From: Frigidibacter sp.
GTDB lineage: Bacteria; Pseudomonadota; Alphaproteobacteria; Rhodobacterales; Rhodobacteraceae
Direction: 5' to 3'
DNA: 64,000 nt
NCBI RefSeq assembly: GCF_030695035.1
Contig: NZ_JAUYTT010000012.1
Coordinates: forward strand, 372,001-436,000
Positions 55,546-64,000 of this stretch are shown piece by piece. Within the stretch, counting starts at the first letter, position 1, and each line of letters opens with the position of its first letter. The translations under genes were made by a program, and so were the position numbers. The notes under the pieces were generated by a model. The model ran no database searches, was not told where the DNA came from, and was given only the letters and a program-made list of their open reading frames with translations.

Positions 55546-56708
55546 TGATCGATCAGCTCCGCGTCGGCTTCGTGCCGCTCCTTGACATGGCGCCGCTGGC
55601 CGTGGCGCGCGAGATGGGCTTTGCCGCCGAGGAAGGGATCGCGCTGGACCTCATCCGCGCCTCCTCGTGGTCGATGCTGCGCGACATGCTGGTCTTCGGC
55701 CAGGTAGAGGCGGCGCAGATGCTGGCTCCGGTGCCGATTGCGATGGCGATGGGGCTTGGCGGCGCGGCGACGCGGCTGGATATCCTGCAGGTGCTGTCGG
55801 TGAATGGCGATGTCATCGGCCTGTCGCAGCGGCTGGCCACCCGGATGCGCGCCGCGGGCTATGGCTTCGACTTTCACGATGCGCGCGCCGCCCGCACGGC
55901 GCTGGTCGGCGCTGCCGAGGGCCCGCTGCGCATCGGCATCCCCTTCCCCTTCTCCACCCATGCCGAACTGGTCTCCTACTGGCTGACCGGCGCCGAGCTT
56001 GAGTATGAACTGGCCACCATCCCGCCGCCGCAGATGGTCGAGGCGCTGGCGCGGGGCGAGATCGACGCGTTCTGCGTGGGCGAGCCCTGGGGGTCGGTCG
56101 CCGTCGATGCCGGCGTCGGCACGCTGGTGCTGCCCAGCCGCGCGATCTGGGCGGTGGCGCCGGAAAAGGTGCTGGCCGTGCGCCATGACTGGTCCGAGGC
56201 GAACCCGGCCCTGACCGGGCGGCTGATGCGGGCGGTCTGGCGCGCGGCGCGCTGGCTGCACCAGAGCGGCAATCGCGGCGTGGCGGCGGATATCCTGGCG
56301 CGGCCCGACTATGTGAATGCCCCGGTCGAGGTGCTGGAACGGGCGCTGTCGGGCAATATGGTGATCTCGCCCGCCGGCGATCTGCGGCGCGTGCCGGACA
56401 TGATCCGCTTCTTCGAAGGCGCGGCAAGCTTCCCCTGGCGGTCACAGGCGGCGTGGTTCGCGGCGCAGATGGCGGACCGCTTCAACCTCGACCGCGCCGC
56501 CAGCATTGCCGCCGCCTCTTCCATCTGCCGCACCGATCTTTACCGGCGCAACCTGCGCTCTGCCGGCGCCGATCTGCCGGGTGCGTCGGAAAAGCTGGAG
56601 GGCAGCCTGCACCACGCGACTGCGGTGGCGTCAGAACAGGGGCAGATGATTCTGTCGCCCGATGCGTTCTTCGACAGTCGCGTATTTGATCTGCTGGCCC
56701 CACACTGA
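55542..56708 (+). CDS. nasS: cytoplasmic nitrate sensor NasS
   Basis: NasS is a nitrate-binding protein related to NrtA that holds NasT inactive without nitrate. The 388 residues resemble the NrtA gene product at 56972 in layout (VGFVPLLDMAPLAVAREMGF, IPFPFSTHAELVSYWLTGAE, FCVGEPWGSVAVDAGV) but have no signal peptide, which fits a cytoplasmic sensor. Coupling to nasT by ATGA keeps sensor and antiterminator in balance. Confidence 0.93.
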   Translation: MMIDQLRVGFVPLLDMAPLAVAREMGFAAEEGIALDLIRASSWSMLRDMLVFGQVEAAQMLAPVPIAMAMGLGGAATRLDILQVLSVNGDVIGLSQRLATRMRAAGYGFDFHDARAARTALVGAAEGPLRIGIPFPFSTHAELVSYWLTGAELEYELATIPPPQMVEALARGEIDAFCVGEPWGSVAVDAGVGTLVLPSRAIWAVAPEKVLAVRHDWSEANPALTGRLMRAVWRAARWLHQSGNRGVAADILARPDYVNAPVEVLERALSGNMVISPAGDLRRVPDMIRFFEGAASFPWRSQAAWFAAQMADRFNLDRAASIAAASSICRTDLYRRNLRSAGADLPGASEKLEGSLHHATAVASEQGQMILSPDAFFDSRVFDLLAPH

Positions 56709-56971
56709 CGCGAAAGCGCGCTCATTTTTGCAGCACAGCAGAAAAACAGCCCGCCGCCCTGCCCTGCCGTTTGACCTGACCGCCGAGACAACGGTTACTT
56801 GTAACAGCGAAGTTGCAATGGCGTGACTTCCAGACAATCCGGTTCCCGATGGTGGGAACACAGGCACAGCCGCCTGACCCGTTCTGCGCAATCCGCAGCG
56901 ACTGGTCGGCGGCTTTTTTGTTTTTCGCCCCAGCCCATCCCCCGGCGGGGCCCAGCCAGAGGACATGACCC
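56709..56971 (+). promoter_or_regulatory. NasT-controlled attenuator leader of the nrt-nir-nas operon
   Basis: Between nasS and nrtA the RNA can form P1 (56799-56818, 7-bp stem TTGTAAC/GTTGCAA) with the hexaloop AGCGAA, which has A1 and G4 as in ANTAR targets. A second hairpin (56842-56859, GTTCCC/GGGAAC) has loop GATGGT, with G4 but not A1. The intrinsic terminator at 56868-56925 follows. NasT binding should disfavour the terminator and allow read-through into nrtA. Confidence 0.82.
56868..56925 (+). terminator. Intrinsic terminator upstream of nrtA
   Basis: AGCCGCC (56868-56874) pairs with GGCGGCT (56908-56914) and GACC with GGTC inside it; an inner CTGCG-CAATC-CGCAG hairpin caps the stem. 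The run TTTTTTGTTTTT follows. It is the strongest terminator in the right half and lies 46 bp before the nrtA start. Confidence 0.9.
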
Positions 56972-58330
56972 ATGATCCGCAAGCTTGCCTTCACGGCCCT
57001 TTTCAGCGCCATTGCCTCGCAATCGGCCGCCGATACCCTGCCTGAAATCGAAGACCTGACGCTCGGCTTCATCAAGCTGACCGACATGGCCCCTTTGGCC
57101 ATCGCCTATGAGAAGGGCTATTTCGAGGATGAGGGCCTCTATGTCACGCTCGAGGCGCAGGCAAACTGGAAGGTCCTGCTCGACGGCGTCATCGACGGCA
57201 ACCTGCACGGCGCCCATATGCTGGCCGGCCAACCGCTGGCCGCCACCATCGGCTTTGGCACCCAGGCCCATATCGTCACGCCCTTCGTGTTCGACCTGAA
57301 CGGCAATGCCACCACCGTGTCGAACGAGGTGTGGGCGCTGATGCGCCCCGCGATCCCGTCCGATGCGACCGGCAAGCCCGTCCACCCCATCTCCGCCGAA
57401 GCTCTGCGCCCGGCGCTGGACGCCTTTGCCGCGCAGAGCCGCCCGTTCAACCTCGGCATGGTCTTCCCGGTCTCCACCCACAACTTCGAACAGCGCTACT
57501 GGCTGGCGGCGGGCGGCATTCATCCCGGCTATTACAGCCCCGACAACTCCGCCGGCCAGATCGGCGGTGAGGTGCTGCTCTCGGTCACCCCGCCCCCGCA
57601 GATGCCCGCCACGCTCGAGGCCGGCACTATCTCGGGCTATACCGTGGGTGAGCCGTGGAACCAGCAGGCCGTGGCCATGGGCATCGGCGTTCCGGTCGCG
57701 ACCGACCTCGACATCTTCCCGATGCGCGCCGAAAAGGTGCTCGGCCTGCGCGCCGACTTCGTGGAAGCGAACCCGAACACGGTCAAGGCCCTGACCCGCG
57801 CCCTGATCCGCGCCGGGATGTGGCTGGACGAGAATGACAACGCCAACCGCATGGAAGCGGTGCAGATCATCAGCAGCCCCAACTATGTCGGCGCCGATCC
57901 GGTGGTGCTGGCCAATTCGATGACCGGCACCTTCGAATATGAAAAGGGCGATGTCCGCCCGGTGCCCGATTTCAACGTCTTCTTCCGCTATCAGGCGAAC
58001 TACCCGTTCACCTCCGATGCCGTCTGGTACCTGACCCAGATGCGCCGCTGGGGCCAGATCCCCGAAGCGCAGCCCGATGCCTGGTACACCGAAACCGCAC
58101 AGAGCGTCTTCCTGTCCGACATCTACCTCGACGCCGCGCAATCGCTGGTCGATGACGGGCTCGCCCCGGCCGAGGCCTTCCCCTTCGGCAGCGACGGCTA
58201 CCGCACCGAACCCTCCCGCGCCATCGACGCCCTGCCCTTCGATGGCCGCAGCCCCAACGCCTATATCGACAGCCTGCCCATCGGCCTGAAGGGCGATCAG
58301 CGCGTCATCGGCAACGAGGTGCAGGGGTAA
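56972..58330 (+). CDS. nrtA: nitrate ABC transporter substrate-binding protein
   Basis: NrtA is the periplasmic or lipid-anchored nitrate-binding protein of the uptake system. The 452-residue protein has a signal peptide (LAFTALFSAIASQSAADT) and shares the NasS fold (LGFIKLTDMAPLAIAYEKGY, VFPVSTHNFEQRYWLAAGG, GEPWNQQAVAMGIGV). AGAGGAC precedes ATG 56972. The terminator just upstream places it under NasT control. Confidence 0.93.
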   Translation: MIRKLAFTALFSAIASQSAADTLPEIEDLTLGFIKLTDMAPLAIAYEKGYFEDEGLYVTLEAQANWKVLLDGVIDGNLHGAHMLAGQPLAATIGFGTQAHIVTPFVFDLNGNATTVSNEVWALMRPAIPSDATGKPVHPISAEALRPALDAFAAQSRPFNLGMVFPVSTHNFEQRYWLAAGGIHPGYYSPDNSAGQIGGEVLLSVTPPPQMPATLEAGTISGYTVGEPWNQQAVAMGIGVPVATDLDIFPMRAEKVLGLRADFVEANPNTVKALTRALIRAGMWLDENDNANRMEAVQIISSPNYVGADPVVLANSMTGTFEYEKGDVRPVPDFNVFFRYQANYPFTSDAVWYLTQMRRWGQIPEAQPDAWYTETAQSVFLSDIYLDAAQSLVDDGLAPAEAFPFGSDGYRTEPSRAIDALPFDGRSPNAYIDSLPIGLKGDQRVIGNEVQG

Positions 58331-58354
58331 CCCTGCCATCAGGAGAGACATGAC

Positions 58355-59431
58355 ATGAGCGCCCTCGACCCCGCCCAATTTGCAGACCGCGCCGCCCGCC
58401 GCGCCCGGCTGTTCACCCGGATCAACAAGCTCGACGGCTGGTTTCAGGTCCTCGGCCTGTCCTTCGTCACCCCGCTGCTGCGCGCTTTGGCCGGCGACAA
58501 CCCGGCCGCGCAGATGAAACATATCTGGCGCCTGCTGGGGGTGCCGCTTCTGGCCATCGCGCTGTTCCTGATGCTGTGGGCAACGCTTGCCCCCCGCGTC
58601 GTCACCTCGCTTGGTGCCATCCCCGGCCCGGCGCAGGTGTGGGAGCAGGCACAGGTGCTGCACGCCGACCATGTCGCCGAACGCAGCAAGGCCGCCGAGT
58701 TCCAGCTGCGGCAGGATGAGCGTAATGCCGAACTGGTCGCCGCCGGGCAGGCAGACCGGGTGCGCGAACGCTCCTATACCGGCTCGCCCACCTATTACGC
58801 GCAGATCTGGACCTCGGTGCAGACGGTGTTCTTCGGCTTCCTGATCGCCACCGCCATCGCCGTGCCGCTGGGGATCCTCGCCGGCCTGTCGCCCACCGCC
58901 AATGCCGCGCTGAACCCGCTGATCCAGATCTTCAAGCCGGTCTCGCCGCTGGCCTGGCTGCCGATCGTCACGATGGTGGTCTCGGCCGTCTACGTCACGC
59001 AGGACGGCGTCTTCTCCAAGTCCTTCCTGACCTCAGCGATCACCGTCACCCTCTGCTCGCTCTGGCCGACGCTCATCAACACCTCGCTTGGCGTTGCCAG
59101 CATCGACCGAGACCTGATCTCGGTCAGCCGGGTGCTGCAATTGAACACCTGGACCAAGATCACCCGGCTGGTGCTGCCCTCGGCGCTGCCGCTGATCTTC
59201 ACCGGCCTCAGGCTCTCGCTGGGGGTGGGCTGGATGGTGCTGATCGCGGCAGAAATGCTGGCGCAGAACCCAGGGCTTGGCAAATTCATCTGGGACGAGT
59301 TCCAGAACGGATCCTCCAGCAGCCTCGCCCGGATCATGGTTGCGGTCTTCACCATCGGGATCATCGGCTTCATCCTCGACCGGCTGATGTTCGCGCTGCA
59401 ATCGCTCTTCACCTTCTCGAACAACCGGTAA
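58355..59431 (+). CDS. nrtB: nitrate ABC transporter permease
   Basis: The 358-residue inner-membrane permease has the ABC permease core with the EAA-type loop (TSLGVASIDRDLISVSRVLQ) and about six hydrophobic helices from residue ~55. A long periplasmic-side insert (~residues 95-150) is charged (HVAERSKAAEFQLRQDERN) and lies between the first two helices. It follows nrtA by 24 bp. Confidence 0.92.
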   Translation: MSALDPAQFADRAARRARLFTRINKLDGWFQVLGLSFVTPLLRALAGDNPAAQMKHIWRLLGVPLLAIALFLMLWATLAPRVVTSLGAIPGPAQVWEQAQVLHADHVAERSKAAEFQLRQDERNAELVAAGQADRVRERSYTGSPTYYAQIWTSVQTVFFGFLIATAIAVPLGILAGLSPTANAALNPLIQIFKPVSPLAWLPIVTMVVSAVYVTQDGVFSKSFLTSAITVTLCSLWPTLINTSLGVASIDRDLISVSRVLQLNTWTKITRLVLPSALPLIFTGLRLSLGVGWMVLIAAEMLAQNPGLGKFIWDEFQNGSSSSLARIMVAVFTIGIIGFILDRLMFALQSLFTFSNNR

Positions 59432-59435
59432 CAGC

Positions 59436-61097
59436 ATGGGCATCCTGACATTCAAGAGCGCCGGCAAGGGCTTCGGCTCGGGGCTGGACCGGGTGGAGGT
59501 GTTGAAGGACATCACCCTCGACGTGGTCGAAGGCGAGTTCCTGGCGATCCTCGGCTTTTCGGGCACCGGCAAGACCACGCTGATCAACCTGATGGCCGGG
59601 CTGACCACGCCCGACAGCGGCGAGGTGCTGTTCAAGGGCGCCCCCATCACCGGCCCGGGGCCAGAGCGGGGGCTGGTGTTCCAGTCCTACTCGCTGATGC
59701 CCTGGCTGACGGTGGCGGGCAACGTCGCGCTGGCAGTGGACGCGGTCCACAAGAAGGCCAGCCGGGCAGAGCGCGCGGCCATCGTGGACAAGTTCATCAC
59801 CATGGTCGGCCTCGGCCATGCCAAGGCCCGCCGCCCGGCCGAGCTGTCGGGCGGAATGCGCCAGCGCGTGTCCGTCGCCCGGGCGCTGGCGATGAACCCC
59901 GCCGTGCTGCTGATGGATGAACCGCTCTCGGCGCTCGACGCGCTGACCCGCGCAAACCTGCAAGATGAGATCACGCAGATCTGGCAGGCCGACCAGAAGA
60001 CGGTCGTGCTCATCACCAATGACGTGGACGAAGCCCTGCTGCTGGCCGACCGCATCGTGCCGCTGAACCCCGATGGCACCCTTGGCCCGGCCTTCAAGGT
60101 GGCGATCCCCCGCCCCCGCTCGCGCACCGCAATGAACCATGACGCCACCTTCAAGGCGCTGCGGGCCGAGGTGACGAAGTACCTGATGGATGCCGGAATT
60201 TCCGGCAAGGTCGCCGAAACCCGCCTGCTGCCGCAGGTCACGCCAATCCACGGCACGCCGCGCGCCTATGCGCAGGCCGCGAAAAGCCCGGCCTCGGACA
60301 AGTACCTGGAGTTCTCGCAGCTCTCCAAGGTCTACCCCACCCCGCAGGGCCCGCTGACCGTCGTGGACAAGTTCGACCTGAAGCTGCGGAAAGGCGAGTT
60401 TGTCAGCCTGATCGGCCATTCCGGCTGCGGCAAGTCCACTGTCCTCACCATGGCCGCCGGCCTCAACGACATCTCCAGCGGCGCCATCAAGCTTGATGGG
60501 CGTGAGGTGATGGGCGCCAACCCCGAACGCGCCGTGGTCTTCCAGTCCCCCAGCCTCTTCCCCTGGCTCACCGCCAAGGAAAACGTCGCCATCGGCGTCG
60601 ACCGCGTCTACCCCACCGCCAGCCGGGCCGAACGGCAGGAGGTGGTGGAATACTACCTCGAACGTGTCGGCCTTGGCGACGCGATGGACCGGCAGGCCAG
60701 CGAAATGTCCAACGGCATGCGCCAGCGCGTCGGCATCGCCCGCGCCTTCGCCCTCTCGCCCAAACTCCTGCTGCTGGATGAGCCCTTCGGAATGCTCGAC
60801 AGCCTGACAAGGTGGGAGCTGCAAGAGGTGCTGATGGAGGTCTGGTCCCGCACCAAGGTCACCGCCGTCTGCGTGACGCACGATGTCGACGAAGCAATCC
60901 TGCTCGCCGACCGCGTGGTGATGATGACCAACGGACCCCGCGCCACCATCGGCAAGATCACCGAGGTGAACCTTCCGCGCCCCCGCACCCGCAAGGCCCT
61001 GCTGGAACACCCCGACTATTACGCCTACCGCGCCGAGGTTTTGCAATTCCTCGAGGATTACGAGCACGGCCACCAGAAGAAGAAGGACGCTGCCTGA
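59436..61097 (+). CDS. nrtC: nitrate ABC transporter ATPase, two fused nucleotide-binding domains
   Basis: This 553-residue protein fuses two ABC ATPase domains that in cyanobacteria are separate NrtC and NrtD. Domain 1 (~1-240) has Walker A GFSGTGKTT, signature LSGGMRQR and ITNDVDEA where the H-loop His is replaced by Asn. Domain 2 (~290-553) has Walker A GHSGCGKST, a degenerate signature MSNGMRQR and the normal VTHDVDEA. No NrtC-type C-terminal regulatory binding domain is present. Its stop shares one base with nirB. Confidence 0.93.
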   Translation: MGILTFKSAGKGFGSGLDRVEVLKDITLDVVEGEFLAILGFSGTGKTTLINLMAGLTTPDSGEVLFKGAPITGPGPERGLVFQSYSLMPWLTVAGNVALAVDAVHKKASRAERAAIVDKFITMVGLGHAKARRPAELSGGMRQRVSVARALAMNPAVLLMDEPLSALDALTRANLQDEITQIWQADQKTVVLITNDVDEALLLADRIVPLNPDGTLGPAFKVAIPRPRSRTAMNHDATFKALRAEVTKYLMDAGISGKVAETRLLPQVTPIHGTPRAYAQAAKSPASDKYLEFSQLSKVYPTPQGPLTVVDKFDLKLRKGEFVSLIGHSGCGKSTVLTMAAGLNDISSGAIKLDGREVMGANPERAVVFQSPSLFPWLTAKENVAIGVDRVYPTASRAERQEVVEYYLERVGLGDAMDRQASEMSNGMRQRVGIARAFALSPKLLLLDEPFGMLDSLTRWELQEVLMEVWSRTKVTAVCVTHDVDEAILLADRVVMMTNGPRATIGKITEVNLPRPRTRKALLEHPDYYAYRAEVLQFLEDYEHGHQKKKDAA

Positions 61098-63535
61098 TGA
61101 AACGCAGACTTGTCGTCATCGGCGCGGGCATGGCCTCTGGCCGCGCGCTGGAACATCTGCTGGCCGCGGACCCGGGCGGCTGGGACGTGACCCTGTTCAA
61201 CGCCGAACCCCGCGGCAATTACAACCGCATCATGCTGTCCCCGGTGCTGTCGGGCGAGAAGAGCTATGCCGAAATCGTCACCCATGATGACGCCTGGTAT
61301 GCTGCGCAGGGCATCACCTGCCGCTTTGGTGAGGCGATCACCGCCATCGACCGCGCAGCCCGGACTGTCACCTGCGCGAATGGCACCGTGGCCTACGACA
61401 AGCTGCTGATCGCCACCGGCTCCGCCCCTTTCATCATCCCGGTGCCGGGGCACAAACTGCCCGGCGTCGTCAGCTACCGCGACCTTGATGACACCAACGC
61501 CATGATCGAAGCCTCGGCGAAGCCCGGCGGCAAGGCGGTGGTCATCGGCGGCGGGCTGCTGGGGCTGGAGGCTGCGGCGGGGCTCGCCGCGCGCGGGATG
61601 GAGGTGACGGTGATCCACCTGATGGGCCACCTGATGGAACGCCAGCTCGACCCGGCGGCAGGCTACCTGCTGCAAAAGGATCTGGAAAAGCGCGGCCTGC
61701 GCATCCATTGCAAGGGCGCGACCAAGGCCATCCTCGGCACGAACCGGGTGGAAGCCGTGCTGTTGGAAGACGGCACCGTCTACGCGGCCGACCTCGTCTG
61801 CATGGCTGTCGGCATCCGCCCCGAAACCCGGCTTGCCAACTCGGCGGCGCTGGAAGTCGGCCGCGGCATCACCGTGAACGACCAGCTTTGCACCTCGGAC
61901 CCCGACATCCTCGCGCTTGGCGAATGCGTCGAGCATGACGGCCAGCTTTTCGGCCTCGTCGCCCCGCTCTACGATCAGGCCAAGGTGGTGGCCGCCACGC
62001 TGGCCGGAACCCACGCCGCCTTCCGCCCGGTTCAGACCGCGACCAAGCTGAAGGTCACCGGCGTCGACCTGTTCAGCGCCGGCGACTTTGCCGAGGCCGA
62101 GGGGCGCGAGGATATCGTGTTCCGCGACCCGGCCCGCGGCATCTACAAGCGGCTGGTGATCGAGGGCGCGCGCCTGATCGGCGCGGTGATGTATGGCGAC
62201 ACCGCCGATGGCGCGTGGTTCTTCGGGCTGATCAAGGAGGCCGCCGACATCACCGCGATGCGCGACACCCTGATCTTCGGCCCCGCCTATCAGGGGGGTG
62301 CCCAGACGGACCCTCTGGCAGCCGTTGCAGCCTTGCCGCCTGAGGCGGAGATCTGTGGCTGCAACGGCATCTGCAAAGGCACCATCACCGCGGCCATCGG
62401 CGCAGGCGCCTCCTCGCTCGCCGATATCCGCGCCACCACCAAGGCCAGCGCCTCTTGCGGCACCTGCACCGGGCTGGTCGAACAGCTGCTGGCGGTGACG
62501 CTTGGCGATGACTTCAAGCTGCCCACCGCGCAGCCGGTCTGCCGCTGCACCGACCTGACGCATGAGGATGTGCGGCGGCTCATCAAGTCGCAGGCCTTGA
62601 AATCCATGCCTGCGGTGATGCAGGAGCTTGGCTGGAAAACCTCCTGCGGCTGCCATGTCTGCCGCCCGGCGCTGAACTACTACCTGCTGGCCGACTGGCC
62701 GCTGGACTACACGGATGACGCGCAAAGTCGCTTCGTCAACGAACGCAACCACGCCAATATCCAGAAGGACGGCACCTATTCCGTGGTCCCGCGGATGTGG
62801 GGCGGCATGACCAACCCGCGGGAATTGCGGGCCATCGCCGATGCCGCCGACAAATACGCCATCCCGGCGGTGAAAGTCACCGGCGGCCAGCGCATCGACC
62901 TCTTGGGGGTGAAGAAGGAACACCTGCCCCATATCTGGGCCGACCTGAACGCGGCCGGGCTGGTGTCGGGCCACGCCTATTCCAAGGGGCTGCGCACCGT
63001 CAAAACCTGCGTTGGTACCGATTTCTGCCGCTTCGGCACGCAGGATTCCACCGGCCTTGGCATCAAGCTGGAACAGCGGCTCTGGGGCTCCTGGACCCCG
63101 CACAAGGTCAAGCTGGCCGTCTCGGGCTGCCCCCGCAACTGCGCCGAATCCACCTGCAAGGATGTCGGCATCATCTGCGTCGACTCCGGTTTCGAGGTTG
63201 GTGTCGGCGGCGCGGCGGGGATGGACCTCAAGCACACCGAACCCCTCGCCAAGGTCGCGACAGAGGCCGAGGCGATCGACCTGACCGTCGCCTTCGTGCA
63301 GCTCTACCGCGAACATGCCAAATATCTGGACCGCCCCTACAAATGGCTCGCCAAGGTCGGCCTTCCTTGGGTCCAGCAGCAGGTGATGGACCCTGCCATC
63401 CGCGCCGGGCTGATCGAGCGGTTCGACCTGTCGCAGACCGTCTACCAGCGCGATCCCTGGGCTGACCGCGCTACACCCGCCGCGCAGGCCGCCTTCGCGC
63501 CGCTTGCCGATCTGACCCGGGAGGCCGCGGAATGA
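61097..63535 (+). CDS. nirB: assimilatory nitrite reductase (NADH) large subunit
   Basis: NirB reduces nitrite to ammonium with NADH. In 812 residues it has the FAD/NAD domains (VVIGAGMASGRALEHLLA; VVIGGGLLGLEAAAGLA), two BFD-type [2Fe-2S] segments (CGCNGICKGTI; VCRCTDLTHEDVRRLI), and the siroheme/[4Fe-4S] domain with C-x5-C (CVGTDFC) and C-x3-C (CPRNC). ATG 61097 is preferred to a frame open back to 60812. It overlaps nirD by ATGA. Confidence 0.95.
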   Translation: MKRRLVVIGAGMASGRALEHLLAADPGGWDVTLFNAEPRGNYNRIMLSPVLSGEKSYAEIVTHDDAWYAAQGITCRFGEAITAIDRAARTVTCANGTVAYDKLLIATGSAPFIIPVPGHKLPGVVSYRDLDDTNAMIEASAKPGGKAVVIGGGLLGLEAAAGLAARGMEVTVIHLMGHLMERQLDPAAGYLLQKDLEKRGLRIHCKGATKAILGTNRVEAVLLEDGTVYAADLVCMAVGIRPETRLANSAALEVGRGITVNDQLCTSDPDILALGECVEHDGQLFGLVAPLYDQAKVVAATLAGTHAAFRPVQTATKLKVTGVDLFSAGDFAEAEGREDIVFRDPARGIYKRLVIEGARLIGAVMYGDTADGAWFFGLIKEAADITAMRDTLIFGPAYQGGAQTDPLAAVAALPPEAEICGCNGICKGTITAAIGAGASSLADIRATTKASASCGTCTGLVEQLLAVTLGDDFKLPTAQPVCRCTDLTHEDVRRLIKSQALKSMPAVMQELGWKTSCGCHVCRPALNYYLLADWPLDYTDDAQSRFVNERNHANIQKDGTYSVVPRMWGGMTNPRELRAIADAADKYAIPAVKVTGGQRIDLLGVKKEHLPHIWADLNAAGLVSGHAYSKGLRTVKTCVGTDFCRFGTQDSTGLGIKLEQRLWGSWTPHKVKLAVSGCPRNCAESTCKDVGIICVDSGFEVGVGGAAGMDLKHTEPLAKVATEAEAIDLTVAFVQLYREHAKYLDRPYKWLAKVGLPWVQQQVMDPAIRAGLIERFDLSQTVYQRDPWADRATPAAQAAFAPLADLTREAAE

Positions 63536-63870
63536 CCCAGTCTTGGCTCGACATCGGCGCGCTCGAGGACATCCCCCGCCGCGGCGCGCGGGTGGTCAAA
63601 ACCCGCCACGGCTGCGTTGCGCTGTTCCGCACCGCAGCCGATCAGGTCTTCGCCATCGACGACCGCTGCCCCCACAAGGGCGGCCCGCTGTCCGAGGGCA
63701 TCGTGCATGGCAACGCCGTCACCTGCCCGCTGCACAACTGGGTGTTCTCGCTGGAAACCGGCCTCGCGCAGGGGGCCGACAGCGGCGCGGTGGCGACCTA
63801 CCCGGCCGAGGTGCGGCAGGGGCGCATCCTGCTCGACTGCGCCCGCCTGATCGCCGGGCGCGCGGCATGA
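63532..63870 (+). CDS. nirD: assimilatory nitrite reductase small subunit
   Basis: NirD is a Rieske-fold small subunit of nitrite reductase. The 112-residue protein keeps all four Rieske ligands, C46-x-H48 and C65-x2-H68 (CPHKGGPLSEG; CPLHNW), so it can hold a [2Fe-2S] cluster; the enteric NirD lacks them. It is coupled to nirB and nasA by ATGA. Confidence 0.93.
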   Translation: MTQSWLDIGALEDIPRRGARVVKTRHGCVALFRTAADQVFAIDDRCPHKGGPLSEGIVHGNAVTCPLHNWVFSLETGLAQGADSGAVATYPAEVRQGRILLDCARLIAGRAA

Positions 63871-64000
63871 CCGCGATCCGCACCACCTGCCCCTATTGCG
63901 GCGTCGGCTGCGGCCTGCTGGCGACGCCCGATGGCAAGGGCGGGCTGACCGTGAAGGGCGACACGGCCCACCCCGCCAACCTCGGCCGGCTCTGCTCCAA
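63867..64000 (+). CDS. nasA: assimilatory nitrate reductase catalytic subunit (N-terminus, runs off the right edge)
   Basis: Only 44 codons are visible. The start MTAIRTTCPYCGVGCGLL has the [4Fe-4S] motif C8-x2-C11-x3-C15 with the fourth ligand C43 (NLGRLCSK), as in bis-MGD molybdenum nitrate reductases. The position after nirBD and the ATGA overlap with nirD support assimilatory nitrate reductase. The rest lies beyond the window. Confidence 0.88.
   Translation, partial: MTAIRTTCPYCGVGCGLLATPDGKGGLTVKGDTAHPANLGRLCS

Overview
The window comes from a GC-rich alphaproteobacterium, most probably of the family Rhodobacteraceae. This rests on the gene orders gyrB/recF/dnaN/dnaA-rpsT and mutM/ubiE-ubiB, the alphaproteobacterial flagellin accessory genes flaF and flbT, a motA/MotE-type motor module, and a Paracoccus-like nasTS nitrate-sensing pair. 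The species cannot be named from the sequence alone. No rRNA, tRNA, CRISPR array, transposase or prophage was recognised.

Left part (1-22,750), mostly core genes. The minus-strand fdsGBA genes encode an NAD-linked molybdenum formate dehydrogenase; fdsA runs off the left edge. A LysR regulator lies just upstream, and a LysR-type palindrome sits between the two. Next come an S49 peptidase, a 51-residue membrane microprotein, a short-chain dehydrogenase, uvrC, pgsA, moaD and moaE. The replication block follows on the minus strand (transcribed dnaA, dnaN, recF, a VOC protein, a LysE exporter, gyrB). Then come rpsT, an enoyl-CoA hydratase, mutM, ubiE, ubiB and a second LysE exporter.

Middle part (22,828-49,557), a compact flagellar cluster in alternating blocks: flgD-fliK (minus); rod-binding protein, FlgN-like chaperone, flagellin, flaF, flbT and a DUF1217 gene (plus); fliI (minus); flgB-flgC-fliE-fliQ-flgF-flgG-flgA-flgH and a FliL-like gene (plus); a FliL/MotE/MotA motor block, a large exported unknown protein, a lytic transglycosylase and flhA-fliR-flhB-fliJ-like (minus); fliF-fliH-fliN-fliP (plus). 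Many neighbours overlap by ATGA, so translation is probably coupled. motB, fliG, fliM, flgE, flgK, flgL and flgI are not in the window. Three divergent promoter regions carry near-matches to the CtrA box.

Right part (49,663-64,000). An orphan type I solute-binding protein is followed directly by a chemoreceptor gene, which is split by a one-base frameshift at a run of eight C. A YeiH-type transporter is divergent from the nitrate assimilation operon nasT-nasS-nrtA-nrtB-nrtCD-nirB-nirD-nasA; nasA runs off the right edge. Between nasS and nrtA lies an RNA leader with an ANTAR-type hexaloop hairpin and a strong intrinsic terminator. The expected logic is that nitrate releases NasT from NasS, and NasT then binds the leader and lets transcription read through into the transport and reductase genes.
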